From contig CAINYB010000014.1 in assembly GCA_903855135.1 (NCBI GenBank), forward strand, positions 1 through 55,654: a stretch of DNA of 55,654 nt, given 5' to 3'. The position numbers were made by a program, and so were the translations under genes. This DNA comes from an uncultured bacterium (lineage in GTDB: Bacteria > Patescibacteriota > Patescibacteriia > UBA1558 > GWA2-36-10). This document shows, piece by piece, positions 41,233 through 49,574 of the stretch. Below the pieces are notes generated by a model, which saw nothing but the letters and a program-made list of their open reading frames with translations, was not told the origin of the DNA and searched no databases. Position 1 is the stretch's first letter. Each line of letters begins with the position of its first letter.

Positions 41233-42558
41233 ATGACGATAAATAAAAATAAAATGTATGTAGTGACAGTTGATATGGGCTACGGTCATCAACGCGCTGC
41301 TCATCCATTGGCACCAGCTGCTCAAAATGGCATTATTAACGCTAATCATTATCAGGGTATTAGCAGAAAAGAGGAAAAATCTTGGAGTGGTGGGCGTAAA
41401 TGGTATGAAATAATTTCTCGTTTCAAAGACGTGCCGATTTTAGGTGATTTTGTTTTCTCTATGATGGATGATTTTCAAAAAATTGAGCCTTTTTATCCAC
41501 GTCGTGATTTATCTAAAAACTCTAGCCAACAAAAATATTTTTTTAAACAAGTTAAACGTGGTTTGGGAAAAAATTTGATTGAACAATTAAATCGCAAGCC
41601 TTTGCCATTGGTGACTAGTTTTTTTGTACCAGCTTATTTTGCGGAATATCACGGCTATAAAGGGCCTATTTATTGTATTGTTTGTGATGCGGATGTGGCT
41701 CGTGCTTGGGCACCATATTATCCAAAAACTAGTCGCGCTATTTATCTAGCGCCAAACAAAAGAGTCAAAGAACGTTTATTGCTTTATGGTGTAAAAGAAA
41801 AAAATATTTATGTGACGGGTTTTCCTTTACCGAAAGATAATATTGGTGGCCCAGGTCAAGTAATATTAAAAAAAGACTTAAAACATCGTTTATTTAATCT
41901 TGATCCCCGTGGTATTTACCGTAAAAAATACGCTAAGCTAATTGAGGATTATTTATGCCCAGTTAAAGAAATTAAACACAATAATCATCCTTTGACTATC
42001 ACTTTTGCGGTTGGTGGCGCTGGTGCGCAAAGAGAAATTGGCGAAACTTTATTAAGAGTTTTAGCTAAAAAAATAAAAGCCAATAAATTAAATTTAAATT
42101 TAGTGGCTGGCACCAGAAATGATGTGTATTTATTTTTTCAACAAGCAGTCAAAAAATATTGTCTCAATAAATGTTCTAATGTAAAAATTATTTACGCGGA
42201 AAGTAAATATAATTATTTTAAACTTTTTAATGAAGCTTTAAGAACTTCTGATATCTTGTGGACTAAGCCATCAGAACTTACTTTTTATTGTGGTTTAGGT
42301 TTGCCGATTATTATGTCCACACCAGTTGGCTCCCAAGAAAATTATAATCGTGATTGGCTTTTGAGTATTGGTGCTGGTGTAGACTCTCAAGATCCAGAAT
42401 ATGCTGATGAATGGTTGTTTGATTGGCTAGATTCTGGCTGGCTAGCGGAAAGTGCTATGCATGGTTTTTTGGATGCGCCAAAAATGGGCACCTACCATAT
42501 AGAAAATATTGTTTTAAATAATAAAATTCAAGAAATAGAGGACATTCATTTGTTATAA
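41233..42558 (+). CDS. GT-B glycosyltransferase, MurG/MGDG-synthase-like
   Basis: A 441-residue protein. Near the N-terminus, TVDMGYGHQRAAHPLA matches the GxGH motif of MGDG-synthase and MurG-type enzymes; the C-terminal donor domain has ITFAVGGAGAQREIGETLL, SDILWTKPSELTFYCGLGLP and PVGSQENYNRDWL, which are typical of UDP-sugar binding. It probably adds a sugar to a lipid acceptor at the cytoplasmic membrane face. I start at ATG 41233 rather than the TTG at 41215, which lies inside the preceding small frame. Confidence 0.75.
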   Translation: MTINKNKMYVVTVDMGYGHQRAAHPLAPAAQNGIINANHYQGISRKEEKSWSGGRKWYEIISRFKDVPILGDFVFSMMDDFQKIEPFYPRRDLSKNSSQQKYFFKQVKRGLGKNLIEQLNRKPLPLVTSFFVPAYFAEYHGYKGPIYCIVCDADVARAWAPYYPKTSRAIYLAPNKRVKERLLLYGVKEKNIYVTGFPLPKDNIGGPGQVILKKDLKHRLFNLDPRGIYRKKYAKLIEDYLCPVKEIKHNNHPLTITFAVGGAGAQREIGETLLRVLAKKIKANKLNLNLVAGTRNDVYLFFQQAVKKYCLNKCSNVKIIYAESKYNYFKLFNEALRTSDILWTKPSELTFYCGLGLPIIMSTPVGSQENYNRDWLLSIGAGVDSQDPEYADEWLFDWLDSGWLAESAMHGFLDAPKMGTYHIENIVLNNKIQEIEDIHLL

Positions 42559-42561
42559 AAT

Positions 42562-43896
42562 ATGAAAATTACAAACTTTACTATCAATTTATATAAAAGT
42601 ATCAAAGAACCATTGCAATTTTCTCCGCAACTGGTAAATATTTTGATCGGTCAAAATAATTGTGGTAAAAGTAATATTTTATACGCGATAGATTATTTAT
42701 TTGATGTTCGTGGTGTCTCGAATGTTTTAGCTTATTTTAAAGCTGATATCAAAGTTGAATTAGAATTTACTCAAGAAGAAAAAAATCAATGGTCTTTACC
42801 GGACATCAAAGCAACTTTATCTTTACAAAATGAACAGCGTAAATTAATTTTTCCACAAAAAACTATCAATTATCAGGGTAGTTTGAGAAATTTTTTAGCT
42901 AAAAAAATTAAGCACTTAAATTATGAGGCTTTTAATGATTTGACTAATTTAGATAAAGATTGGCAAAGTTTTTTGAAATACCCGAAAGCGGTCAAATTAT
43001 TTACCGCCAATCTAAATAAGCATTTTCCTAAAATAAAACTATCTAATGACGCTTTAGAGTTGGATTATGACAAAGCTGCTATCAAAGAGGGTAAACGTAA
43101 TGCCACTATTGATCATTTAGGCTCTGGTTTTAGGCGAGTCTTTGCTACTTTGCTTTATATTTTTCATCCTGAATATGAACTAGTGATTATCGATGAGCCA
43201 GAAACGCATCTTCATCCAGTGATGGTAAAAAAATTGTTATGGGCTATGCAAAATAGCCAGTTTGGACAAGTATTTTTTACTACACATTCGCCACTATTTA
43301 TTAATTCTGTCACTTTAAATCAATTATTACGAGTGATAAAAGATGATAAGAGTACCAGAGCTTTTGGTTTGCCGATGCAAAAACAGCGCTACAGCTATCA
43401 ACGTTTGATGCAAGAGTTAGATGCTGATAACACCGAGATGTTATTTGCTGATACTGTTATTTTGGTCGAAGGTGTATCAGATCGTATTTTACTACGAGCT
43501 TTGATTGATAGATTTTATACCGGTGATAAAGATGTTAAAGTTGTACAAACACACGGCAAAGGTAACGTGGGCTTATATATTGATTTATTAAAAATTTTTA
43601 AAATTAATTATTTAGTTTTATTAGACAAAGATATTTTGACTTATCAGTTAGATAATGTTTTGCAACATTTAGAAATAAAATTAAAAAGTCGTGGTTTTAC
43701 ACAGATGATCGCAGAATTAAAAAGTTATCATATTTTTGTCTTGCCAAGTGGTGCTATCGAAAGTCATTATCCAAAAAAATATCAAACCAATGACAGTAAA
43801 CCACTGAATGCTATCAATGCCGGTAGCTTGATCACTGATTATGATTTTGCTAGTAACACTATGGCACCTCTGCGAGAAATTATTGATAATATATAA
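42562..43896 (+). CDS. OLD-family ATPase/nuclease
   Basis: A 444-residue protein with an SMC-type ATPase: Walker A LIGQNNCGKSNILYAI, signature DHLGSGFRRV, Walker B LVIIDEPETHLHPVM and the H-loop FFTTHSPLF. From about residue 300 a TOPRIM domain follows (VILVEGVSDRILLRALI, then LVLLDKDILTY). ATPase plus TOPRIM is the layout of the OLD nucleases, which act in DNA repair or phage defence. It lies three bases after the glycosyltransferase gene, an unexpected partner. A Gabija-type partner helicase is not visible beside it. Confidence 0.88.
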   Translation: MKITNFTINLYKSIKEPLQFSPQLVNILIGQNNCGKSNILYAIDYLFDVRGVSNVLAYFKADIKVELEFTQEEKNQWSLPDIKATLSLQNEQRKLIFPQKTINYQGSLRNFLAKKIKHLNYEAFNDLTNLDKDWQSFLKYPKAVKLFTANLNKHFPKIKLSNDALELDYDKAAIKEGKRNATIDHLGSGFRRVFATLLYIFHPEYELVIIDEPETHLHPVMVKKLLWAMQNSQFGQVFFTTHSPLFINSVTLNQLLRVIKDDKSTRAFGLPMQKQRYSYQRLMQELDADNTEMLFADTVILVEGVSDRILLRALIDRFYTGDKDVKVVQTHGKGNVGLYIDLLKIFKINYLVLLDKDILTYQLDNVLQHLEIKLKSRGFTQMIAELKSYHIFVLPSGAIESHYPKKYQTNDSKPLNAINAGSLITDYDFASNTMAPLREIIDNI

Positions 43897-43911
43897 ATAA
43901 CAAGAAGCATA

Positions 43912-43936
43912 TTTCCTCCCGCGCAGCGGGAGGAAA
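43912..43936. repeat. GC-rich intergenic hairpin
   Basis: A perfect 11-bp stem, TTTCCTCCCGC and GCGGGAGGAAA, around GCA. It is the first of three hairpins in the 152 bases between the OLD-like gene and the transporter. Confidence 0.85.
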
Positions 43937-43963
43937 ACCGGGTACTTGAAGTTAATTTAATCA

Positions 43964-43980
43964 CTCCCGCGCCGCGGGAG
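43964..43980. repeat. GC-rich intergenic hairpin
   Basis: CTCCCGC-GCC-GCGGGAG, 27 bases after the previous hairpin and with the same arm core. Confidence 0.8.
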
Positions 43981-44006
43981 GAAAATGAGAGCTTTTAAAT
44001 TTAATC

Positions 44007-44025
44007 ACCCTCGCAAGACGAGGGT
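44007..44025. repeat. GC-rich intergenic hairpin
   Basis: ACCCTCG (44007-44013) and CGAGGGT (44019-44025) around CAAGA, 24 bases before the transporter start codon. The loop is longer and the core differs from CCCGC. Confidence 0.7.
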
Positions 44026-44048
44026 AGTATAAAAAATAAAATAATTTT

Positions 44049-44981
44049 ATGAATTGGTTAGTTGTTGCGATTTTTGCCTATCTTATTTTAGCACTAGTAA
44101 ATTTAGCGGATAAATTTTTGTTAGATAAGATAGTCCCAAGTGCCAAAACTTATACTTTTTTAGTGAGCGTCTTAGGTTTGATAGTATTAGTGGTTGCGCC
44201 ATGGGCCTTACATTGGCCAGGGATTTATTGGTTGATAGTAAATTTATTGGTTGGTGCTATTTTCCCTTTCGCACTATTACTTTTGTATCGGGCTTTAAAA
44301 TTAGGTGACACTTCAAAAATTATTCCCTTGATCGGTGGGGCAATTCCGATTTTTACTATTGCTTTATCGATTTTATTTTTAGGTGATAGTTTTTCTTTAC
44401 GCCAGTGGTTGGCGATTGTTTTGTTGATTTGCGGCACAGTGTTAATGGCTCTGATGCCCGCTGGACATAGTCTTTGGAGCCAGATGATGCTTTGGTTTGG
44501 TTTGGCTAAAGTAAAAAATAGAGAAGCTATCATGACAGCGATTGGTGCTGGTTTATTATTTGCTCTATTTTTCGTAGGAACTAAATATACTTATCAAGCA
44601 CAAGAGTTTTTAAGTGCTTTTATTTGGGTAAGAATTGGTACTTTTTTAGCTGGCTTAGCCTTGTTGCTACCAAAAGAGCAAAGGCACGAGATTTTCCATG
44701 GCTTGAGAAAAATTCATGGTGGCAAGGGATTTCTATTGTTTGCGAATCAAGCGATTGCCGCTATCGGATTTTTATTACAAAATTATGCCATCTTTTTAGG
44801 TTCAGTCGCTCTAGTCAATGCTTTACAGGGCGTGCAATATGCCTTTTTGTTGGTATTAGGAGCTTTGATTTCAGTCTTTTATCCAAATTTATTAAAAGAA
44901 AATATCTCTACCAAAGTTATTATCCAAAAATTTTTAGCTGTTATTTTGATTAGTATTGGTTTATATTTTCTAGCTTTTTAG
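44049..44981 (+). CDS. EamA/DMT-superfamily transporter
   Basis: A 310-residue protein with about ten hydrophobic helices in two related halves of five, the layout of EamA transporters. The half-specific motif IPLIGGAIPIFTIALSILFLGD of the first half is clear, and the second half has a comparable VNALQGVQYAFLLVLGALIS. It should move a small metabolite, drug or lipid precursor across the membrane; which one cannot be seen. It is followed one base later by a secreted glycoside-hydrolase-like gene, so the two are co-expressed. Confidence 0.85.
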   Translation: MNWLVVAIFAYLILALVNLADKFLLDKIVPSAKTYTFLVSVLGLIVLVVAPWALHWPGIYWLIVNLLVGAIFPFALLLLYRALKLGDTSKIIPLIGGAIPIFTIALSILFLGDSFSLRQWLAIVLLICGTVLMALMPAGHSLWSQMMLWFGLAKVKNREAIMTAIGAGLLFALFFVGTKYTYQAQEFLSAFIWVRIGTFLAGLALLLPKEQRHEIFHGLRKIHGGKGFLLFANQAIAAIGFLLQNYAIFLGSVALVNALQGVQYAFLLVLGALISVFYPNLLKENISTKVIIQKFLAVILISIGLYFLAF

Positions 44982-44982
44982 T

Positions 44983-46008
44983 ATGATATTTTTTATTAAA
45001 AAACATTGGAAGATTATTTTATTAATAATTTTTTTATTTTTTGTTTTTTATTTATTTAAATTTGCTAAACACTATCCAGCTAACATTAATCTACAATCAA
45101 ATCCAGATTTGTGGGGCGTTACTTTTTCTACTAAGTTTTCTAAATATTTAGCGCTAGATATTAATGACTTGTATGCTGCTATTTTGGATGATTTGCAAGT
45201 AAAACAAATTCGTTTATCTATTTATTGGGATGAAATTGAGAGCAAAGAAGGAGAGTATGATTTTTCTCAATATGATTATTTATTAGCCGAGGGTGCTAAA
45301 AGAAAAGTAAAATTTATTTTAAATATCGGTTATCGTTTACCACGTTGGCCAGAGTGTCATGCACCAAAATGGGTCATGGCTAAAAAAAATGATGAAGTGC
45401 AAACTGAAACTTTGAAAATGTTGGCTACCATCGTGAAGCGTTATCAAGATCGACCAGAGGTTATTGCCTGGCAAGTGGAAAATGAGCCTTTAGTAAATTG
45501 GTTTGGTGAATGTCCAAAATCTGATTTGGGTTTTTTGCAAAGCGAAGTAGCTTTAGTGAAAAAATTAGATAGCAGGCCAGTGATTATTTCGGCTTCTGGA
45601 GAATTAAGTACTTGGTCTAGAGAAGCTAAAGTTGGTGATATTTTAGCAACTACTGTTTATCGCGTGGTTTGGAATCCTATATTTAAATATTCTCGTTATC
45701 CTATTCCAAGTGGTTTTTATGCTTGGAAAGCAAAAAGATTAAATAAATTAGGTGATAAGATGATATTGAGCGAACTACAAGCCGAACCTTGGGTGCCAGC
45801 TAATCCTAAAAACCCTAATTTTTCTATGATTGATTTATCAAAAAAACAAATTGATGCTTCGATGAGCGTGAAACAATTTAAAGCAAATTTGCAATATGCT
45901 CAAGATATTGGTTTTAGTAAAAACTATCTTTGGGGAGTGGAGTGGTGGTATTGGCAAAAAATTCACAGTCAGCCAGAGTATTGGGAAATCGCCAAAACTT
46001 TGTTTTAA
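44983..46008 (+). CDS. Membrane-anchored glycoside hydrolase-like protein (TIM barrel)
   Basis: A 341-residue protein with an N-terminal anchor (about 9-28, WKIILLIIFLFFVFYLFKF) and a TIM-barrel domain like clan GH-A enzymes (GH5/GH42-like). Conserved features are RLSIYWDEIESKEGEYDFSQ after the first strands, AWQVENEPLVNW (general acid Glu after Asn) and MILSELQAEPW (nucleophile Glu). Both catalytic Glu residues appear present. Anchored outside the membrane, it could trim surface or host-derived glycans. It is coupled to the EamA transporter upstream. Confidence 0.78.
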   Translation: MIFFIKKHWKIILLIIFLFFVFYLFKFAKHYPANINLQSNPDLWGVTFSTKFSKYLALDINDLYAAILDDLQVKQIRLSIYWDEIESKEGEYDFSQYDYLLAEGAKRKVKFILNIGYRLPRWPECHAPKWVMAKKNDEVQTETLKMLATIVKRYQDRPEVIAWQVENEPLVNWFGECPKSDLGFLQSEVALVKKLDSRPVIISASGELSTWSREAKVGDILATTVYRVVWNPIFKYSRYPIPSGFYAWKAKRLNKLGDKMILSELQAEPWVPANPKNPNFSMIDLSKKQIDASMSVKQFKANLQYAQDIGFSKNYLWGVEWWYWQKIHSQPEYWEIAKTLF

Positions 46009-46041
46009 AAATAAAGCAGATGACACTAATATAATTCTGGA

Positions 46042-46058
46042 GTCCCGCGAAGCGGGAC
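46042..46058. repeat. GC-rich intergenic hairpin
   Basis: GTCCCGC-GAA-GCGGGAC, a perfect 7-bp stem, 33 bases after the hydrolase stop codon. Confidence 0.8.
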
Positions 46059-46068
46059 GATAGATATC

Positions 46069-46092
46069 AAATCTGCCCGTCAGGGCAGATTT
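46069..46092 (+). terminator. Terminator-like hairpin after glycoside hydrolase
   Basis: A perfect 10-bp stem, AAATCTGCCC (46069-46078) with GGGCAGATTT (46083-46092), around GTCA, then CTTGTATTTTT. The T-rich tail is imperfect, but this is the best terminator candidate for the transporter/hydrolase unit. Confidence 0.7.
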
Positions 46093-46093
46093 C

Positions 46094-46123
46094 TTGTATT
46101 TTTATGTGCCTTTATGTTATAAT
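46094..46123 (+). promoter_or_regulatory. Promoter of the subtilase gene
   Basis: TTGTAT (46094-46099), 18 bases, TATAAT (46118-46123), with extended TG at 46115-46116. The start is near 46130, leaving about 29 bases to the GTG start codon. Confidence 0.65.
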
Positions 46124-46158
46124 TTAAGCAAATTAATTAAAAATTAAACTAAAATTTC

Positions 46159-48180
46159 GTGTTTAAAAAAATAATTTCTTCTTTTTTGTTTGTTAGCTTT
46201 TTGCTTATTTTTCCTCATAATTTATTGGCTTTTAGTCAGACTTACCAGCCACAAGAGGCGAGTATGGGTTTTCAACGCTATTTTGATACTATAAATTTAA
46301 GTCCGACTTGGTCCGATGAGATAAAAGTCAATAAAGAAGTGGTAGTAGCTGTTTTAGACTCCGGCATGGATCTCGACCACATTGACTTATTAGCTAATCT
46401 TTGGGTAAATAGCGAAGAAATAGCTTTTAATAACCAGGACGATGATAACAATAGCTATATCGATGATATAAATGGCTGGGATTTTATCGATAGTGATAAT
46501 TCACCACAGCCAAATTTTTCTACTAATTATGATCGGACAGCGGTCAATCACGGCACAGTCATTGCTGGTATTATTGCTGCAGGCAAAAATAACCTTGGCC
46601 TTTTAGGCATTGCACCCCAAGTCAAGATTATGCCTTTGCGTATTTTAGATGATTATGGTCAAGGTAATACTTTGGTTTTAGCACAAGCGATTAATTATGC
46701 GGTAGAAAATGGTGCTGATGTGGTTAACCTTAGTTTAGTGGGCCGTGCTTATGATGATGTGTTAAAAGAGGCAATCGAAAATGCTTATGATCATGGAGTG
46801 ATGATCGTAGCTGCTTCTGGTAATGAGGAAGTAAATGGTATTGATTTAAACACTGATCCACGCTATCCAGTCTGTGAGGTGGATGAAATAAATCGGGTTT
46901 TAGGTGTGGCCGCTTTAGATGAAAGTAAAAATTTGGCTGATTTTTCAAATTTTGGTTCAAACTGTATCGATATTTCCGCACCAGGAGCAAATTTTTACGC
47001 TACAGTTTTTCATGACGCTCGTTTTAATGAGTTTAGCCAATATTACAGCAGTGGCTGGTCTGGTACTTCGGTAGCGGCACCAGTAGTGACAGCAACCGCG
47101 GCTTTGATTAAACAACAGTTTCCCCAATTTAGACCTAATGAAATTTATCAACTTATAAAACAAAGTGCTAAAAGTTTAAGTGCAAACAGTAACGCGGTTG
47201 ATTTGGGTGCTGGTTTGATTGATGTCGGGGCGGCTTTAAATCTAGCGCAAAGTCAAGCTTCGGCCACGCGTAATATTATTTTAGCTCCAGATAAAGGATT
47301 AAAACCAGAAATTAAAATTTTAAATGACAAAGGCCAAGAAGAGTCTAAGTGGTTGGTCTATAATGCTAAATTCACCGGTGGTGTCAATCTCGCTATCGGT
47401 GATGTCAATGGCGACGGTGTCAAAGAAATCATCACCGCTCCTAAAGCTGGTGGAGGGCCACATGTCAGAATTTTTAATAGAGATGGCGTAGTGTTGTCAG
47501 AATTCATGGCTTATAATGCTAAATTCACCGGTGGTGTCAATCTAGCGGTCAGTGATATGGATGGTGATGGTAAAGATGAGATTATCACCGCACCTTTGAG
47601 TAATGGTGGGCCACATGTCAGAATTTTTGACTGGCAAGGTAATTTACGCCAACAATTTTTTGCTTATGAAGATAAATTCACTGGCGGTGTCAATCTCGCC
47701 GTCGGTGATCTTGATCAAGATGGAAAAAATGAAATAGTCACTGCCCCAGCTGCTAAGCATAGCCCAGAAATAAAAACTTGGAATTTTTCTGCGCAAAAAT
47801 TAAGCAGCTTTTTAGCTTACGATGCGAAAATGCTAGATGGTGTCAAAATTAGCGTCGGTGACGCTAATGCTGATGACTGGCAAGAAATCGTCACTGCTCC
47901 CTCGGCTAATCAGAAAATGGACATCAAACTTTTTAGCAGCAAAGGGCGTGTTAAGGGTCAATTTTTAGCCTATAATAGCCAATTTAAGGCTGGCGCGGAA
48001 CTGGTAGTGGCTGATCTGTCCGGAGACTCTTGGCCGGAAATTTTGACTTTAGCCCATAAAGGTTCAGTGGCGATCTTAAAAGTTTATGATTATTTAGGTT
48101 TAGAAAAAGATAGTTTTTATTTAAGTGGCACTAATGATAAAAACGGTTATCAGTTTGGTATTTTAGCTTATTCATTATAA
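46159..48180 (+). CDS. Secreted subtilisin-like protease with FG-GAP repeats
   Basis: A 673-residue protein that starts with GTG and a signal peptide (KKIISSFLFVSFLLIFPHN). The S8 domain has Asp in VAVLDSGMDLDHIDL, His in VNHGTVIAGIIAA and Ser in WSGTSVAAPVV. After about residue 370 come five or six beta-propeller-type FG-GAP repeats, several with the Ca-binding pattern GDVNGDGVKEIITAP, GDLDQDGKNEIVTAP or GDANADDWQEIVTAP. No C-terminal anchor or sortase motif is visible, so it is likely secreted or held by non-covalent contacts. Repeats 1 and 2 are almost identical at DNA level near 47359 and 47509. Confidence 0.9.
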   Translation: MFKKIISSFLFVSFLLIFPHNLLAFSQTYQPQEASMGFQRYFDTINLSPTWSDEIKVNKEVVVAVLDSGMDLDHIDLLANLWVNSEEIAFNNQDDDNNSYIDDINGWDFIDSDNSPQPNFSTNYDRTAVNHGTVIAGIIAAGKNNLGLLGIAPQVKIMPLRILDDYGQGNTLVLAQAINYAVENGADVVNLSLVGRAYDDVLKEAIENAYDHGVMIVAASGNEEVNGIDLNTDPRYPVCEVDEINRVLGVAALDESKNLADFSNFGSNCIDISAPGANFYATVFHDARFNEFSQYYSSGWSGTSVAAPVVTATAALIKQQFPQFRPNEIYQLIKQSAKSLSANSNAVDLGAGLIDVGAALNLAQSQASATRNIILAPDKGLKPEIKILNDKGQEESKWLVYNAKFTGGVNLAIGDVNGDGVKEIITAPKAGGGPHVRIFNRDGVVLSEFMAYNAKFTGGVNLAVSDMDGDGKDEIITAPLSNGGPHVRIFDWQGNLRQQFFAYEDKFTGGVNLAVGDLDQDGKNEIVTAPAAKHSPEIKTWNFSAQKLSSFLAYDAKMLDGVKISVGDANADDWQEIVTAPSANQKMDIKLFSSKGRVKGQFLAYNSQFKAGAELVVADLSGDSWPEILTLAHKGSVAILKVYDYLGLEKDSFYLSGTNDKNGYQFGILAYSL

Positions 48181-48216
48181 AAAGACAGAGATATAAAACC
48201 CTAGTATTTCCCTGAT

Positions 48217-48232
48217 CCCCGCGTACGCGGGG
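48217..48232. repeat. GC-rich palindrome
   Basis: The 16-base perfect palindrome CCCCGCGTACGCGGGG, followed by AAGGCGGGG, which could form an alternative pairing. It lies 37 bases after the subtilase stop and just before a GtrA-like gene. Confidence 0.8.
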
Positions 48233-48260
48233 AAGGCGGGGAAGTATCCAGAATTATTAT

Positions 48261-48680
48261 ATGTATACTTTGGAACAATTTAGAGTAAATTTAAAAAAAT
48301 ATCCTATTATTAAACAGTTTATTAAGTTTGGTTTAATTGGTGTTTTAAATACTCTTATTGATTTGTTGGCTTATATTTTTTTTACGCGTATTTTATTTTG
48401 GCATTATTTAATAGCAGCTTTTTTAGCATTTGTGATTGCTGCTAGTTTTAGTTTTATTTTAAATAGTTATTGGACCTTTGAAGTCTTACAAGATAAATTT
48501 AAACAAAGATATGCAAAATTTTTTTTGGTGGCTTTAGGTGGTTTATGTTTAACGGAATTATTTTTGTATATTTTAGTAGATAAGTTTTTCTGGCATGACT
48601 TGTGGGCAAAAATTTTGACCGTATTGCTTGTAGTAAATTGGAATTTTTTCTTACAAAAATATTGGACTTTTAAAAAATAG
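48261..48680 (+). CDS. GtrA-like flippase/membrane protein
   Basis: A 139-residue protein with four hydrophobic helices. GLIGVLNTLIDLLAYIFFTR, then FSFILNSYWTFE and NWNFFLQKYWTFKK, are family hallmarks of GtrA. Members are thought to move polyprenyl-phosphate-linked sugars across the membrane, often beside a glycosyltransferase of the DPM1 type. Such a transferase follows after 10 bases, supporting the assignment. Confidence 0.88.
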   Translation: MYTLEQFRVNLKKYPIIKQFIKFGLIGVLNTLIDLLAYIFFTRILFWHYLIAAFLAFVIAASFSFILNSYWTFEVLQDKFKQRYAKFFLVALGGLCLTELFLYILVDKFFWHDLWAKILTVLLVVNWNFFLQKYWTFKK

Positions 48681-48690
48681 TAAAAATCAG

Positions 48691-49398
48691 ATGACAGAAA
48701 TCAGTGTAGTTATTCCTACTTACAATGAAGAAGCAAAAATCAGCGAGACCTTAAAATCAGTGCTGTCTTATTTATCCAAAAATTTTGCGAGTTTTGAAGT
48801 GATAGTAGTAGACGATGGCTCTTGTGACCATACTTTGCGAGAAGTAAAAAAATATGCAGAAGTAAAAATTTTAAAGAATTTAGTAAATCATGGTAAAGGC
48901 TATACAGTCAAAAAAGGTGTTTTAGCAAGCCAAGGTAAATTAATTTTATTTATGGATGCTGATAACTCGACAGATATTTCCGAATTAAAAAAATTACAGC
49001 CTTATAGCAATGATTTTCCCGTGGTGATCGCTTCACGAGCGATTGACCAGGCGCAAGTGCTAAAAAGACAAAATTTAATAAAAGTTTTTTTAGGTCGTCT
49101 AGGAAATAAACTCATCAAATATACTTTAGGTTTAAAGATTAATGATACGCAGTGTGGGTTTAAATTATTTCAAGCACAGACTAAGGGTTTATTTGAAAAA
49201 TTAACTATTAAGCGTTGGGGTTTTGATTTTGAATTGTTATTTTTAGCGAAAATATTTCATTATCCTGTAAAAGAAGTGCCAGTGACATGGTTTAATTATA
49301 CAGGATCTAGAGTCACTGGTATGGCTTATTTGCAGACTTTAGCACAAGTATTTCAGGTGAGAATAAATTATTTATTAAGTAAATATAAAGTAAACTAA
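48691..49398 (+). CDS. Family 2 glycosyltransferase, dolichyl-phosphate-mannose synthase-like
   Basis: A 235-residue GT-A enzyme: SVVIPTYNEEAKI, then EVIVVDDGSCDHTL, LVNHGKGYTVKKGV, LILFMDADNSTD (DxD) and the acceptor-region DTQCGFKLF. No membrane helices follow, so this is the single-domain form that charges polyprenyl phosphate with a sugar. It is paired with the GtrA-like gene. It starts the run of sugar-transfer genes continuing to the right edge. Confidence 0.9.
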   Translation: MTEISVVIPTYNEEAKISETLKSVLSYLSKNFASFEVIVVDDGSCDHTLREVKKYAEVKILKNLVNHGKGYTVKKGVLASQGKLILFMDADNSTDISELKKLQPYSNDFPVVIASRAIDQAQVLKRQNLIKVFLGRLGNKLIKYTLGLKINDTQCGFKLFQAQTKGLFEKLTIKRWGFDFELLFLAKIFHYPVKEVPVTWFNYTGSRVTGMAYLQTLAQVFQVRINYLLSKYKVN

Positions 49399-49407
49399 CT
49401 CTATGAT

Positions 49408-49428
49408 TTCTCCGCCTATGGCGGAGAA
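49408..49428. repeat. Intergenic hairpin, CTCCGCC type
   Basis: TTCTCCGCC (49408-49416) and GGCGGAGAA (49420-49428) around TAT, a perfect 9-bp stem, the first of four related palindromes in 49408-49556. Confidence 0.8.
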
Positions 49429-49462
49429 GAACAGAGTAAAGATTATAATTATTCCTCCGTTA

Positions 49463-49548
49463 GGCGGAGAAAAAGAGAGTAGATTTAATAATTATTTCGC
49501 CGTTAGGCGGAGAAAAAGAGAGTAGATTTAATAATTATTTCGCCGTTA
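49463..49548. repeat. Two tandem copies of a 43-bp unit
   Basis: The unit beginning GGCGGAGAAAAAGAGAGTAG and ending CGCCGTTA occurs twice without a difference, 49463-49505 and 49506-49548, and a third copy begins with GGCG at 49549 before breaking off. Each carries the CGCC-GTTA-GGCG hairpin at its junction. It shows recent tandem duplication of one of the intergenic hairpins. Confidence 0.92.
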
Positions 49549-49559
49549 GGCGAAAAAAG

Positions 49560-49565
49560 TATAAT
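49560..49565 (+). promoter_or_regulatory. -10 box with almost no leader
   Basis: TATAAT at 49560-49565 lies only nine bases before ATG 49575, so a transcript from it would have a leader of about three bases. No clear -35 box is visible within the repeat. Confidence 0.45.
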
Positions 49566-49574
49566 GAAAATTTT

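Noticed and set aside
42562-43896. Complete Gabija or similar two-gene defence system
   Set aside because: The OLD-like ATPase/TOPRIM protein is present but no UvrD-like helicase or other defence partner is adjacent.
49463-49548. CRISPR-like array
   Set aside because: Two identical 43-bp units follow directly, without unique spacers, and no cas genes are in the window.
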